Origin: Gallionellaceae bacterium
GTDB lineage: Bacteria > Pseudomonadota > Gammaproteobacteria > Burkholderiales > Gallionellaceae
NCBI GenBank assembly: GCA_004297065.1
Contig: SCUU01000133.1
Span: forward strand, 1 to 37,820
Reading direction: 5' to 3'
DNA: 37,820 nucleotides
Part shown: positions 16,808 to 25,112 of the stretch, in pieces
Position numbering within the stretch: the first letter of the stretch is position 1
Layout of the letters: every line of letters starts with the position of its first letter
The notes under the pieces: model-generated
The model's database searches: none
Told to the model about the DNA's origin: nothing
What the model saw: the letters and a program-made list of their open reading frames with translations, nothing else
Program-made: the position numbers and the translations under genes

Positions 16808-18988
16808 ATGAAAAAAATACATCGCGCCAAACCCGACCCTCGCCCTGATTTGCTCTTGCAAGGCAGATTGCACGATCCTTTTGCTTTCCTCGGATTGCAC
16901 CAAGAGCATGAAACTTTCGTATTGCGCGTATTTCATCCTTATGCAACCGAGGTTTGTTTGGCTGGAGCATCAGGCGATGAAAAATTACAACGCGTACATG
17001 CGGATGGTTTGTTTGAGTGGCGCGGAACCGCAGCTCCGACATTTCCCTATCAGCTACGCATTCTGGCCGAAGGAAAAGAAAGCCTGGTTTACGACCCGTA
17101 TGCTTTTCCCCCGCAAATAACCAGTTTCGATTTGCACTTGTTCAATGAAGGCAAGTTGCACCAGGGCTATCACGTACTTGGCTCACATTTGACGCAACTC
17201 GATGGGATTTCCGGGACGCGCTTTTCAGTATGGGCACCGAACGCCGAACGCGTTAGCGTAATCGGCGAGTTCAATCGCTGGGACGGGCGCATTAATCCTA
17301 TGGCGGTACATGGATCGAGCGGCGTGTGGGAGTTATTTATTCCCAACTTGCCACAAGGAGTACTGTACAAATTTGAAATACGCAATCGTGCAGGCGCATT
17401 ATTGGTCAAGACTGATCCGTATGCGCATGCATTTGAATTACGTCCCGGTACCGCGGCCCGCTCAGGCATCGGCATTGCCCATGACTGGCAAGATGGCACA
17501 TGGATGCAACAACGCAGCCAATGGGACTGGCTACACGCTCCGCTGAACGTGTACGAGATTCATGCCGGTTCCTGGAAACGCCATCCGGACGGTAGCTTTT
17601 ATACCTACCGCGAGTTGGCCGAACATCTTATCCCCTATCTCGAAGACATGGGCTATACCCATGTCGAATTGATGCCGGTTTCGGAGCACCCTCTGGACGA
17701 ATCTTGGGGTTATCAGGCCACAGGCTACTTTGCGGCGAGCAGCCGTTTTGGCTCCCCAGATGACTTGTGCTTCTTCATTGACAGATGCCATCAGGCGCAT
17801 ATCGGCGTGCTACTTGATTGGGTGCCGGCACACTTCCCTCAGGATTCGTTTGCCTTAGCCCGGTTCGATGGCACCGCGCTGTACGAACATGAGGATCCGC
17901 GCCTTGGCTTTCATCAGGACTGGGGCACGCACATCTTCAACTATGGTCGCAACGAAGTAAAAAGCTTCTTGCTATCCAGCGCGCATTATTGGCTGTCCGA
18001 ATTTCACTTCGACGGTCTGCGGGTCGATGCCGTTGCCTCTATGCTGTATCTGGATTATTCGCGCAAAGCGGGCGAATGGCTGCCGAACAAATATGGCGGG
18101 CGAGAGAATCTGGAAGCTATCGACTTCCTGCGCGAACTCAACATCATGGTACACGACGACTTCCCCGGAGCAGTGACGCTCGCAGAAGAATCGACCTCGT
18201 GGCCAGCCGTATCGCGTCCGGTTTACCTCGGCGGGCTGGGCTTCTCGATGAAGTGGAACATGGGGTGGATGAACGACACGCTTAAATTTATGCAACAAGA
18301 TCCCGTACATCGCCGCTATCACTTGAACCAGCTTACTTTTAGCCAGCTTTACGCGTATACCGAAAACTTCGTACTCCCTTTTTCACACGACGAGGTAGTA
18401 CATGGCAAAGGCTCTCTACTAAGCAAAATGCCGGGCGATGCTTGGCAGAAGTTTGCTAATTTGCGTTTGCTGCTCACCTATCAAATGTCCAGCCCGGGCA
18501 AAAAGCTCAATTTTATGGGCAATGAGTTCGGACAAGGCCCCGAATGGCGTTCAGCATGGGAAATCGAATGGTGGCAACTGGGCGTGGAACCCCATCAAGG
18601 CATGCTCAATATGGTGCGGGACTTAAACCGCCTGTATCGTGACTTGCCTGCGCTATATGAACTCGATTTTGAACAAGCAGGTTTTTCCTGGATAGAATGC
18701 CAGGATGCCGAGCAGACCCTATTGTCGTTCATACGCCGCGGACGCAACGGAGAAATGCTTATCGCGGCTTTCAACTTTACGCCTGTGCCGCGCAATCGCT
18801 ATCGCATCGGGTTACCATTCAATTGCAGTTACCGCGAAATATTTAACAGTGACTCGGAATATTATGGTGGCGAAAATCAGGGCAATGGCAGCGGCATTCA
18901 TGCCGAAAATACTCCGTGGATGGGGCATCCATTCTCTGCCGAAATCGAACTTCCGCCTTTGGCGGGCATCCTGCTAATGCCAGTGTAG
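16808..18988 (+). CDS. glgB: 1,4-alpha-glucan branching enzyme GlgB
   Basis: GlgB cuts alpha-1,4 chains of glycogen and rejoins them as alpha-1,6 branches. The 726 residues show two N-terminal carbohydrate-binding folds (about 20-110 and 130-215), then the GH13 barrel and a C-terminal beta domain. The catalytic nucleophile is Asp407 (GLRVDAVAS), the acid/base Glu460 (TLAEEST) and the third acid Asp528 (SHDEVVHGK). It aligns with E. coli GlgB from the N-terminus on. It stands without glgA, glgC, glgP or glgX, with pgi two genes downstream. Its own transcription start seems very close to the ATG. Confidence 0.96.
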   Translation: MKKIHRAKPDPRPDLLLQGRLHDPFAFLGLHQEHETFVLRVFHPYATEVCLAGASGDEKLQRVHADGLFEWRGTAAPTFPYQLRILAEGKESLVYDPYAFPPQITSFDLHLFNEGKLHQGYHVLGSHLTQLDGISGTRFSVWAPNAERVSVIGEFNRWDGRINPMAVHGSSGVWELFIPNLPQGVLYKFEIRNRAGALLVKTDPYAHAFELRPGTAARSGIGIAHDWQDGTWMQQRSQWDWLHAPLNVYEIHAGSWKRHPDGSFYTYRELAEHLIPYLEDMGYTHVELMPVSEHPLDESWGYQATGYFAASSRFGSPDDLCFFIDRCHQAHIGVLLDWVPAHFPQDSFALARFDGTALYEHEDPRLGFHQDWGTHIFNYGRNEVKSFLLSSAHYWLSEFHFDGLRVDAVASMLYLDYSRKAGEWLPNKYGGRENLEAIDFLRELNIMVHDDFPGAVTLAEESTSWPAVSRPVYLGGLGFSMKWNMGWMNDTLKFMQQDPVHRRYHLNQLTFSQLYAYTENFVLPFSHDEVVHGKGSLLSKMPGDAWQKFANLRLLLTYQMSSPGKKLNFMGNEFGQGPEWRSAWEIEWWQLGVEPHQGMLNMVRDLNRLYRDLPALYELDFEQAGFSWIECQDAEQTLLSFIRRGRNGEMLIAAFNFTPVPRNRYRIGLPFNCSYREIFNSDSEYYGGENQGNGSGIHAENTPWMGHPFSAEIELPPLAGILLMPV

Positions 18989-19074
18989 CGATATGATTTG
19001 TAGAAGCGTGTAATATTATTGCCATCAGCGTCTGTAACAATCCTTTATCACTCTAACTTTTCAAAGGAAATATC

Positions 19075-19467
19075 ATGGCTACAGCAAGCAAAAAAACCAC
19101 TGCCTCGACTAAAGTTGCAGCAGACACCCCGGCAAAAAAAACAGTCGCCCGCAAAGTTACGACAGAAACCAAGGCATCCCCAAAAGCAACGGTTGCGACA
19201 GCCGCAAAGAAGGCCGTAGCCAAAACACCTACTGCAAAAAGTAGCGTTAAAAAAAGCGCCTCGGCTGAAGCGATACCCGCCAAAACACCTGTAGTAAAAA
19301 AGGCTGCCGCAATAAAAACGGCCGTTAGCATCTCCCCCGAACATCGCTATCACATGATCGCAACTGCCGCTTATTATCTTGCAGAGCGTCGCGGATTCGC
19401 AGGTGGTTATGAGATGCAAGACTGGATTTCTGCCGAAGCTGAAATTGACGCCCAACTGAGCGACTGA
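19075..19467 (+). CDS. DUF2934-domain protein with histone-like Lys/Ala-rich tail
   Basis: The protein has 130 residues. Residues 1-84 are made almost entirely of Lys, Ala, Thr, Val and Pro with repeated PAKK, AAKK and KTP blocks, like histone H1 tails and bacterial H1-like proteins. Residues 85-130 (EHRYHMIATAAYYLAERRGF then a YEMQDWISAEAEI segment) match the short DUF2934 domain, whose function is unknown. AAAGGA lies 8 nt before the ATG. No membrane segment or signal peptide is present. A role in binding nucleic acid or polyanion is suggested by the tail alone and remains inference. It lies between glgB and pgi. Confidence 0.8.
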   Translation: MATASKKTTASTKVAADTPAKKTVARKVTTETKASPKATVATAAKKAVAKTPTAKSSVKKSASAEAIPAKTPVVKKAAAIKTAVSISPEHRYHMIATAAYYLAERRGFAGGYEMQDWISAEAEIDAQLSD

Positions 19468-19497
19468 GAGGCGCTCATCCAAAACAAAGCCTGTGTC

Positions 19498-19520
19498 GGC
19501 CCAGTTATTTATGCTGGGCC
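19498..19520 (+). terminator. Weak hairpin after the DUF2934 gene
   Basis: GGCCCAG (19498-19504) and CTGGGCC (19514-19520) form a 7-bp stem with a 9-nt AT-rich loop, 31 nt after the stop. No T-run follows, so it may be an mRNA-stabilising hairpin and not a terminator. Confidence 0.4.
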
Positions 19521-19585
19521 CGTCAATAGACACAAATTAAACGGCAGTCCCAAAAACGACAGTCCTAAAATTTTCGAGTCATATC

Positions 19586-21235
19586 ATGTCGAATCTCACT
19601 CGCTCACCTGCTTGGCAAGCACTTTCCACACATCAAGGTGACATCCGCACACGAACCATGCGAGAGATGTTTGCCGCGGATCCGAATCGATTTGATAAAT
19701 TTTCGCTGCGCCTTGAGGGCTTATTATTCGATTATTCAAAAAATCTGATCACCGAAAAAACATTGGCATTGCTGATCGATTTGGCGCATCAGTCTAATTT
19801 GAAAGACTGGATAGAACGTCAGTTTAATGGCGAAAAAATCAATGCCAGCGAAGGCCGTGCAGTGCTGCATACCGCTTTGCGCAGTCCGCGCGATCACAGC
19901 GTTCAAGCGGATGGCAAAAATATTATCCCGGATGTACACCGCGTGCTTGACCACATTCGCCGCTATACCGCAGCAGTGCATTCCGGTGCAGCATCGGGAT
20001 ATACCGGGAAGAAAATTCGCCACATTGTCAATATCGGAATCGGCGGCTCCGCGCTGGGTCCGCTCATGGCTTGTGAAGCACTCAAGCCCTACGGCAGCGC
20101 TGACCTGAGCGCACATTTCGTTTCCAACGTCGATGCTAGCGACATCGCTGAAACACTCAAGAAGCTCGACCCGGAAACCACGCTGTTTATTATCAGTTCG
20201 AAGACATTCACCACTCAGGAAACCATCACCAATGCACGTACTGCGCGCGCCTGGCTGATTGGATGCCTAGGCTCCGAAGAAGCCGTAGCAAAACACTTTG
20301 CAGCAGTTTCGACCAATCTGACCGAGACCTCTAAATTCGGCATCAACCCGGAAAACGTATTCGAATTCTGGGATTGGGTCGGAGGCCGTTACTCTCTGTG
20401 GTCGGCGATTGGCTTGCCCATCGCGCTGTATATCGGCATGGAAAATTTTGAACGCTTGCTGGCGGGAGCCCATGCCATGGACGAACATTTCCGCCATGCA
20501 CCGCTGGAAAAAAACATGCCGGTCATTCTGGGCCTGCTCGGCATCTGGTATGGAAACTTCTTCGGCATCGGCTCGTACGCCATCCTGCCTTATGACCAGT
20601 ACCTGCAACGTTTCCCGGCCTATTTGCAACAACTGGAAATGGAAAGCAACGGCAAGCGCGTGGATCGCGCAGGCCATGAGGTGGATTACGACACACATTT
20701 CACGGTATGGGGTGAACCAGGCACGAATGGGCAACACTCTTTCTACCAGTTGATACACCAAGGCACACGCATGGTTCCGGCAGATTTTCTGGCTCCTCTC
20801 GCCAGCCACAATCCTATCGGCGAACACCATGCCATGCTGTTATCCAACTGCTTTGCGCAAACCGAAGCTCTGATGCTCGGCAAGACCGGGGCAGAAGCCC
20901 GCACCGAATTGACCGCGCAAGGATTAAGCGGCAACGCACTCGAAACTCTACTGCCCTATAAAATATTTCCCGGCAACCGCCCGAGCAACACCCTGCTCTT
21001 TGAAAAGCTGGATCCCTATACACTGGGCATGCTGGTTGCACTCTACGAACAGAAGATATTCGTGCAAAGCGTGGTTTGGAACATTAACGCATTCGATCAA
21101 TGGGGCGTGGAATTCGGCAAACAACTCGCCAACAAACTCTTGCCGGAGTTGCGCGGCAAAGAAACGGTTACCTCGCATGACTCTTCGACCAATAACCTGA
21201 TTAACCTTTATCGCAATCGGCGTAATGTCTCCTGA
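19586..21235 (+). CDS. pgi: Glucose-6-phosphate isomerase
   Basis: Pgi interconverts glucose-6-phosphate and fructose-6-phosphate. The 549 residues include both family signatures: [16 protein letters not shown] near residue 255 and the [15 protein letters not shown] segment near 510. The phosphate-binding [15 protein letters not shown] and the active-site GEHHAML are also present. Length equals E. coli Pgi. The ATG at 19586 lacks a clear Shine-Dalgarno sequence. Together with glgB nearby it suggests a small carbohydrate-storage neighbourhood. Confidence 0.97.
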   Translation: MSNLTRSPAWQALSTHQGDIRTRTMREMFAADPNRFDKFSLRLEGLLFDYSKNLITEKTLALLIDLAHQSNLKDWIERQFNGEKINASEGRAVLHTALRSPRDHSVQADGKNIIPDVHRVLDHIRRYTAAVHSGAASGYTGKKIRHIVNIGIGGSALGPLMACEALKPYGSADLSAHFVSNVDASDIAETLKKLDPETTLFIISSKTFTTQETITNARTARAWLIGCLGSEEAVAKHFAAVSTNLTETSKFGINPENVFEFWDWVGGRYSLWSAIGLPIALYIGMENFERLLAGAHAMDEHFRHAPLEKNMPVILGLLGIWYGNFFGIGSYAILPYDQYLQRFPAYLQQLEMESNGKRVDRAGHEVDYDTHFTVWGEPGTNGQHSFYQLIHQGTRMVPADFLAPLASHNPIGEHHAMLLSNCFAQTEALMLGKTGAEARTELTAQGLSGNALETLLPYKIFPGNRPSNTLLFEKLDPYTLGMLVALYEQKIFVQSVVWNINAFDQWGVEFGKQLANKLLPELRGKETVTSHDSSTNNLINLYRNRRNVS

Positions 21236-21279
21236 TTGCACGGACAGATCAAATCGTCCGTCATTGAATTGAATTTCAA

Positions 21280-21609
21280 GTGAGCGACCTCAAAGAAATA
21301 AGCGATGCATTGCTCAAATTTCGCGACGATCGGGATTGGGCGCAATTCCACAATCCCAAAGACCTCGCGCTGGCGCTGAATATCGAAGCCGCCGAGTTGC
21401 TCGAATCTTTCTTGTGGAAATCCTCTGAACAAGCCGACACAGGACAAGTGCAGGAATATCTAGCCGATGTTTTTGCGTCCGCTTTCTTGCTGGCTGAGCA
21501 ATACGGTTTTGATGTTAAGCAGATCGTACTGGAGAAGATAGCGAAGAACGCGCTGAAGTATCCAGTCGAAAAATCTAGGGGTGTGGCGAAGAAGTATTCG
21601 GGGCTTTAG
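21280..21609 (+). CDS. MazG-like nucleotide pyrophosphohydrolase
   Basis: This 109-residue all-helical protein belongs to the MazG-like superfamily (dCTP pyrophosphatase / RS21-C6 type). Metal-binding acids are in place: Glu36, Glu39 (EAAELLES) and Glu59, Asp63 (EYLADVF). RDWAQFHNPKDLA at 18-30 is the typical N-terminal segment. Members remove non-canonical dNTPs. The start is a GTG at 21280 with no strong Shine-Dalgarno sequence, 44 nt after pgi, so co-transcription is likely. Confidence 0.85.
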   Translation: MSDLKEISDALLKFRDDRDWAQFHNPKDLALALNIEAAELLESFLWKSSEQADTGQVQEYLADVFASAFLLAEQYGFDVKQIVLEKIAKNALKYPVEKSRGVAKKYSGL

Positions 21610-21630
21610 GGCTGCGAGCTATTCGTGTTG

Positions 21631-21654
21631 CCCTCGACGGGCTCAGGGTGAACG
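21631..21654. repeat. Possible dispersed intergenic repeat fragment
   Basis: The sequence CCCTCGACGGGCTCAGGGTG and its flank resemble the short GC-rich repeat (CTCGAC-GGCTCAG-type) scattered in many proteobacterial intergenic regions. Only one copy is in the window. It lies in the 68-bp gap between the converging MazG-like gene and the methyltransferase remnant. Confidence 0.35.
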
Positions 21655-21677
21655 TGCTTATCCCTGTAGATACCGCT

Positions 21678-22562
21678 TTAGATTTTTGCCACCAACCGCC
21701 ACAGCGACGTAACCTCAGCCGCGCGTGCCGCGTGTAGCGGATCGCCGGTGTCGGAAACGCGGGGGTGATGAGGTTTCACATCGAGTTTGCCCAGTACCTG
21801 CAAGCCTGCTGCATCAATCATTGCCAGCAACTCATCGCGGCCGCGCAAGCCCAAGTGTTCTGCGAGATCGGAAAGTATCAGCCAGCCCTCCCCACCTTGT
21901 TCCAAGTGTGCCGCCAATCCATTCAAGAATCCGCGCAGCATCTTGCTCTCGGGGTCGAATACGGCGTATTCCAGCGGGGAGCTTGGCCGTGCGGGAACCC
22001 ACGGCGGGTTGCACACGATGAGTGCCGCGCGGCCGGTCTTGGTCGGTGGCGACGATACGCTGGATGCCGCGCCGCGCCAGCACGGCGGCCAACACACCCG
22101 TACCTGTGCCGATGTCGAATGCGACCGATTGCGTTGCAGAACATGAAAAATTCGCATTGCGGTTCGTTTGCCCCCTCTCCTGCTGGGAGGGGGTAAGGGG
22201 AAACAGGCAAGGGAGCGTCGTTCACCAGCCCGACATATTCGCCGCGTATCGGGGCGAACACGCCGTAATGTGGATGGGCGCGTGCGTTCAATACGGGGAT
22301 TTCGATGCCATTCTTGCGCCATTCGTAGGCACCGATCAAGCCTTGCAGTCCGCGCAACGAGGCGATGCAGGGTTCGCTGGCCGCACCGTAGGCTTGCTCG
22401 CAAGCGGCGCGCCACAGCAACGCCGTCCCTTCACATGCTAGGCGGCAGATCGGCGGTCATGCGGTCGTCGGCGATGACGACGCGCTTGGGCGGCGGTGTG
22501 CCGCTCTCGGAACGCCAGCGCGCGGCTTTGTCGATGCCGTCTTCCCGTTCGAGTTGCTGGTA
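21678..22562 (-). pseudogene. Decayed class I SAM-dependent methyltransferase
   Basis: Pieces of one methyltransferase occur in order but in different frames. They are KAARWRSESGTPPPKRVVIADD, then ACEGTALLWR and GLIGAYEWRKNG with HPHYGVF, then the SAM motif FDIGTGTGVLAA, then the catalytic-type VCNPPWVPARPSSPLEYA and a well-kept C-terminus ending TSLWRLVAKI. Visible lesions are a frameshift near 22440 (stop after ADLPPSM); an insertion of a palindromic element at about 22143-22204; and loss of sequence plus a frameshift near 22035, where the end of motif I (VATDQD) jumps to the CNPPW region. By memory of the family, about 60 codons are also missing near 22412. It cannot encode an active enzyme. 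Confidence 0.85.
22143..22204 (-). repeat. Palindromic repeat element, copy 1 (inside the methyltransferase pseudogene)
   Basis: Read on the minus strand this 62-bp stretch begins GTTTCCCCTTACCCCCTCC and ends with TTTTTCAT, with a G/C-rich imperfect hairpin in the middle. It aligns end to end with the 64-bp element at 25049-25112 on the plus strand, including the shared tail of the form GCRAACGAAYCGC. It interrupts the methyltransferase between the NDAPLP and ATQSVAFDIG segments. Confidence 0.75.
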
Positions 22563-22773
22563 GCGCAGTTTGCCGCGTTGGTAGATCGCCCATATTTTCT
22601 TACCGTATTGATCGGCCAGCAATTCGTGGGCGAACTGGCCGAAGTACGCGACCAGATTATCGATATCGCGCCCGATCCTGCGGCTGGCATTGTTATTGGT
22701 GGTGGCATCCACGGCTTGCCGCAGATCGATGATGATGGGGGCCGCGCGATTCGATGCGTTTGGGTGTCTTCAT
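22563..22773 (-). pseudogene. Remnant of a RIO1-like serine/threonine kinase
   Basis: The frame starting at the ATG at 22771-22773 reads MKTPKRIES, the N-terminus of bacterial RIO-type kinases. The sequence then shifts frame directly to the C-terminal part: APIIIDLRQAVD (the metal-binding DFG-equivalent IDLPQAVD), NNNASR, RDIDNL and FGQFAHELLADQYGKKIWAIYQRGKL. About two thirds of the kinase, including the ATP-binding lysine and catalytic HGD loop, is missing. The C-terminal frame runs on without a stop into the methyltransferase remnant, so a deletion probably joined the two genes. Family assignment rests on motif memory. Confidence 0.75.
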
Positions 22774-22793
22774 AGCCGCGCGAGGCTAGACGC

Positions 22794-23243
22794 TCAGGGA
22801 CGACCGAACTCCACTACGGCGAAGGTGAGAATGCCGAGCGAGAGGTTGCTCGCCACGAGTTTTCGTATCGTCGCGAGGATGGCTCCGGCCTTGACCCAAT
22901 CCTTGGCGGCGACGGCGAGGTTGAAATGCACGTACTGGCCGAAGAACACGTAGGCGTAGATTGCGAGCATGGCGATGCCCAGCAGCAGCATGGCGTGAAC
23001 GAAGTGCGGCACATGCGCCATGCCGCCGTACTGGTAGATCATGTACAACCCGCTGACCAGCATGAGGAAGGTGGCCGGCCATACCCAGTTGAAGAAACGG
23101 CTGAACACTTTGTCCCACAGTTGCAGGCGTTCCGGCGGTTGCAGTACTTCGGCGGCGGCGGGACGCAGCACCATGTAGGCAAAGAACATGCCGCCGACCC
23201 AGAGCACGACGGACAACAGGTGGATGAATTTGAACAGTGCCAT
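22794..23243 (-). CDS. CopD-family integral membrane protein
   Basis: The 149-residue protein has four likely membrane helices at about 2-24, 52-72, 80-102 and 128-147, with MALFKFIHLLSVVLWVGGMFF at the start. This HLLSxxxWVGG pattern, with a histidine in the first helix, is typical of small CopD / DUF2269-like proteins. Their substrate, sometimes proposed to be copper or haem, is uncertain. AAGGAG, which lies inside the end of rnhB, precedes the ATG at 23241-23243. The longer frame to 23309 lies within rnhB. It ends 20 nt after (upstream of, on the plus map) the kinase remnant. Confidence 0.8.
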   Translation of the reverse strand: MALFKFIHLLSVVLWVGGMFFAYMVLRPAAAEVLQPPERLQLWDKVFSRFFNWVWPATFLMLVSGLYMIYQYGGMAHVPHFVHAMLLLGIAMLAIYAYVFFGQYVHFNLAVAAKDWVKAGAILATIRKLVASNLSLGILTFAVVEFGRP

Positions 23244-23244
23244 G

Positions 23245-23826
23245 CTACTTATCTCCTTGTAAAATTTTGCGCACGGGGCCGAAGCTCCTGCGATGCTCGA
23301 CGGAAACACCGTGCTGGTTCAAGGCCGCGATGTGCGCGGCGGTAGGATACCCTTTATGCACGGCAAAGCCATATTGCGGTAAACGTGCGTGCATCTCCAG
23401 CATGGCGGCGTCGCGGGCGGTCTTGGCCAGGATGGACGCCGCCGATATCTCCGCCACGGTGCTGTCGCCCTTCACGATGGCGCGGCTGGGCAGGCCGGTG
23501 TCGGGATAATACAGACCGTCCACCAGCACTTCATGCGCTTGCAGCGACAGGGCTTCGACGGCTCGTTTCATCGCCAACAGGCTGGCGCGCAGGATGTTGA
23601 TCTCGTCGATCTCTTGCGCCGAGGCGGTGGCGATGGCCCACGCGCTGGCGTGCTGGCGTATCTCGATGGCGAGTTGGTCACGCTTTTTTTCGCTGATCTT
23701 TTTGGAGTCGGCCAAACCTGGGATGGGACGCTGCGGATTGAGGATGACTGCGGCGGCATACACCGGCCCAGCCAATGGGCCGCGCCCTGCTTCGTCCACT
23801 CCGCAGATCAGGCGTATGTGCTGCAT
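23245..23826 (-). CDS. rnhB: Ribonuclease HII
   Basis: RNase HII cuts RNA in RNA-DNA hybrids and excises single ribonucleotides from DNA. The 193 residues show the catalytic DEAGRG (Asp11, Glu12), LADSKKIS, the VDGLYYPD aspartate and the [17 protein letters not shown] segment. Length is normal. It begins directly after the lpxB stop with no gap, as in many proteobacteria. Confidence 0.96.
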   Translation of the reverse strand: MQHIRLICGVDEAGRGPLAGPVYAAAVILNPQRPIPGLADSKKISEKKRDQLAIEIRQHASAWAIATASAQEIDEINILRASLLAMKRAVEALSLQAHEVLVDGLYYPDTGLPSRAIVKGDSTVAEISAASILAKTARDAAMLEMHARLPQYGFAVHKGYPTAAHIAALNQHGVSVEHRRSFGPVRKILQGDK

Positions 23827-24993
23827 CTATGCAGGAGCGGTGAGATCGGTCAGGTACGGCAGGATGGTTTGCGCGGCTTTGTGGGCGGTGTCTTGCTTTA
23901 GCTGGGCGTACATGTGGCCGAAGAGTATCTCCAACTCGGCCACGGCGTTCTTGTCACCCACGAGATTGAGCAAGGCCTGCGCGAGGTTCTCCGGCGTTGC
24001 GTCGTCCTGCAATATCTCCGGCACGACGAACTTGCCCGCGAGCACGTTGGGCAGACCGACGTATGGCAGGTAGGCTTTGCGTTTGCTCAGCGCATAGGTC
24101 AGCGGCAGCATCTTGTAGGTGATGACCATGGGGCGCTTGAGCAGCGCGGCTTCCAGCGTGGCGGTGCCGGAGGCGACCAGTACGCCGTCGGCGGCGATCA
24201 TGGCGTCATGCGCATGGCCGAACAACATGGTGATGGGCAACTCCTGCGCTTCCAGTTTCCAAAGCGTGTCTTCGAAGATGGTGCGCGTCTCGCGGCTGGC
24301 CAGCGGCACGAGGAACTGCGCTGTGGGTATCTTTTGCAGGATGAGCTTGGCGGTCTGGATGTAGGTTCCGGCCAGATAGCGCACTTCGCTCTGGCGGCTG
24401 CCGGGCAACAGGGCGAACACCTTAGTCTGTTTTTGGATGCGCATCTGCTCGCGCATCAGCTCGCGTTTGGGGTGTTCAGGCAGCATGTCCGCCAGCGGGT
24501 GGCCGACGTAGGTGACGGGCACTCCGGCCTGTTCGTAGATGGCGGCTTCGAACGGGAACAAGGTGAGGATGTGCGAAACCGCGCTCTTGATCTTGTTGAT
24601 GCGCTCGCCGCGCCATGCCCAGATGGATGGGCTCACGTAATGGATGGTGGGGATGCCGCGTTGCTTCAGCGCCAGCTCCAGCCCCAGATTGAAATCCGGT
24701 GCGTCGATGCCGATGAAGACATCGGGCGGGTTGGCGATGAGCGATTCGCGCAGTTTGTTGCGGATGCCGAGTATCTCGCGCAGATGGCGCAGTGCGTCGA
24801 TGTAGCCGAACACGGAGAGTTTCTCCATCGGGAACTGTACCTCCATGCCGGCGGCTTGCATCTTGGGGCCGCCGATGCCGATGAAACGCGCGTCGGGCAA
24901 GGATTGTTTGAGCGCTACGATCAGGTGGCTGCCCAGCAAGTCGCCCGAAGTTTCGCCCGCCACGAGGGCGATGGTTTTTACTGTCTGGCTCAT
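23827..24993 (-). CDS. lpxB: Lipid-A-disaccharide synthase
   Basis: LpxB (GT19 family) joins UDP-2,3-diacylglucosamine and lipid X to give lipid A disaccharide 1-phosphate at the inner membrane. The 388 residues begin with LVAGETSGDLLG and contain PDVFIGIDAPDFN, HYVSPSIWAWR, LPGSRQSEV and ASGTATLEAALL, the standard landmarks. The ATG has no clear Shine-Dalgarno sequence. The 119-bp gap to lpxA is unusual for this cluster and contains a palindromic repeat. Confidence 0.96.
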   Translation of the reverse strand: MSQTVKTIALVAGETSGDLLGSHLIVALKQSLPDARFIGIGGPKMQAAGMEVQFPMEKLSVFGYIDALRHLREILGIRNKLRESLIANPPDVFIGIDAPDFNLGLELALKQRGIPTIHYVSPSIWAWRGERINKIKSAVSHILTLFPFEAAIYEQAGVPVTYVGHPLADMLPEHPKRELMREQMRIQKQTKVFALLPGSRQSEVRYLAGTYIQTAKLILQKIPTAQFLVPLASRETRTIFEDTLWKLEAQELPITMLFGHAHDAMIAADGVLVASGTATLEAALLKRPMVITYKMLPLTYALSKRKAYLPYVGLPNVLAGKFVVPEILQDDATPENLAQALLNLVGDKNAVAELEILFGHMYAQLKQDTAHKAAQTILPYLTDLTAPA

Positions 24994-25048
24994 GGAATGT
25001 TAAACGGGCATACAAATAAAGCATGTACAAAGAAAACACGTAAGCCCC

Positions 25049-25112
25049 GTTTCCCCTCTCCCTCGCCCGCTTCGCGGGCGAGGGAGCGAACGAATCGCTG
25101 CGCGGTTTTCAT
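25049..25112 (+). repeat. Palindromic repeat element, copy 2 (lpxA-lpxB gap)
   Basis: The core is a perfect 13-bp stem (25058-25070 with 25074-25086) with a 3-nt TTC loop, flanked by GTTTCCCC on one side and GCGAACGAATCGC...TTTTCAT on the other. It matches copy 1 at 22143-22204 (opposite orientation) along its full length. It begins right after the lpxA stop and could act as an mRNA-processing or attenuating hairpin between lpxA and lpxB. Confidence 0.8.
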
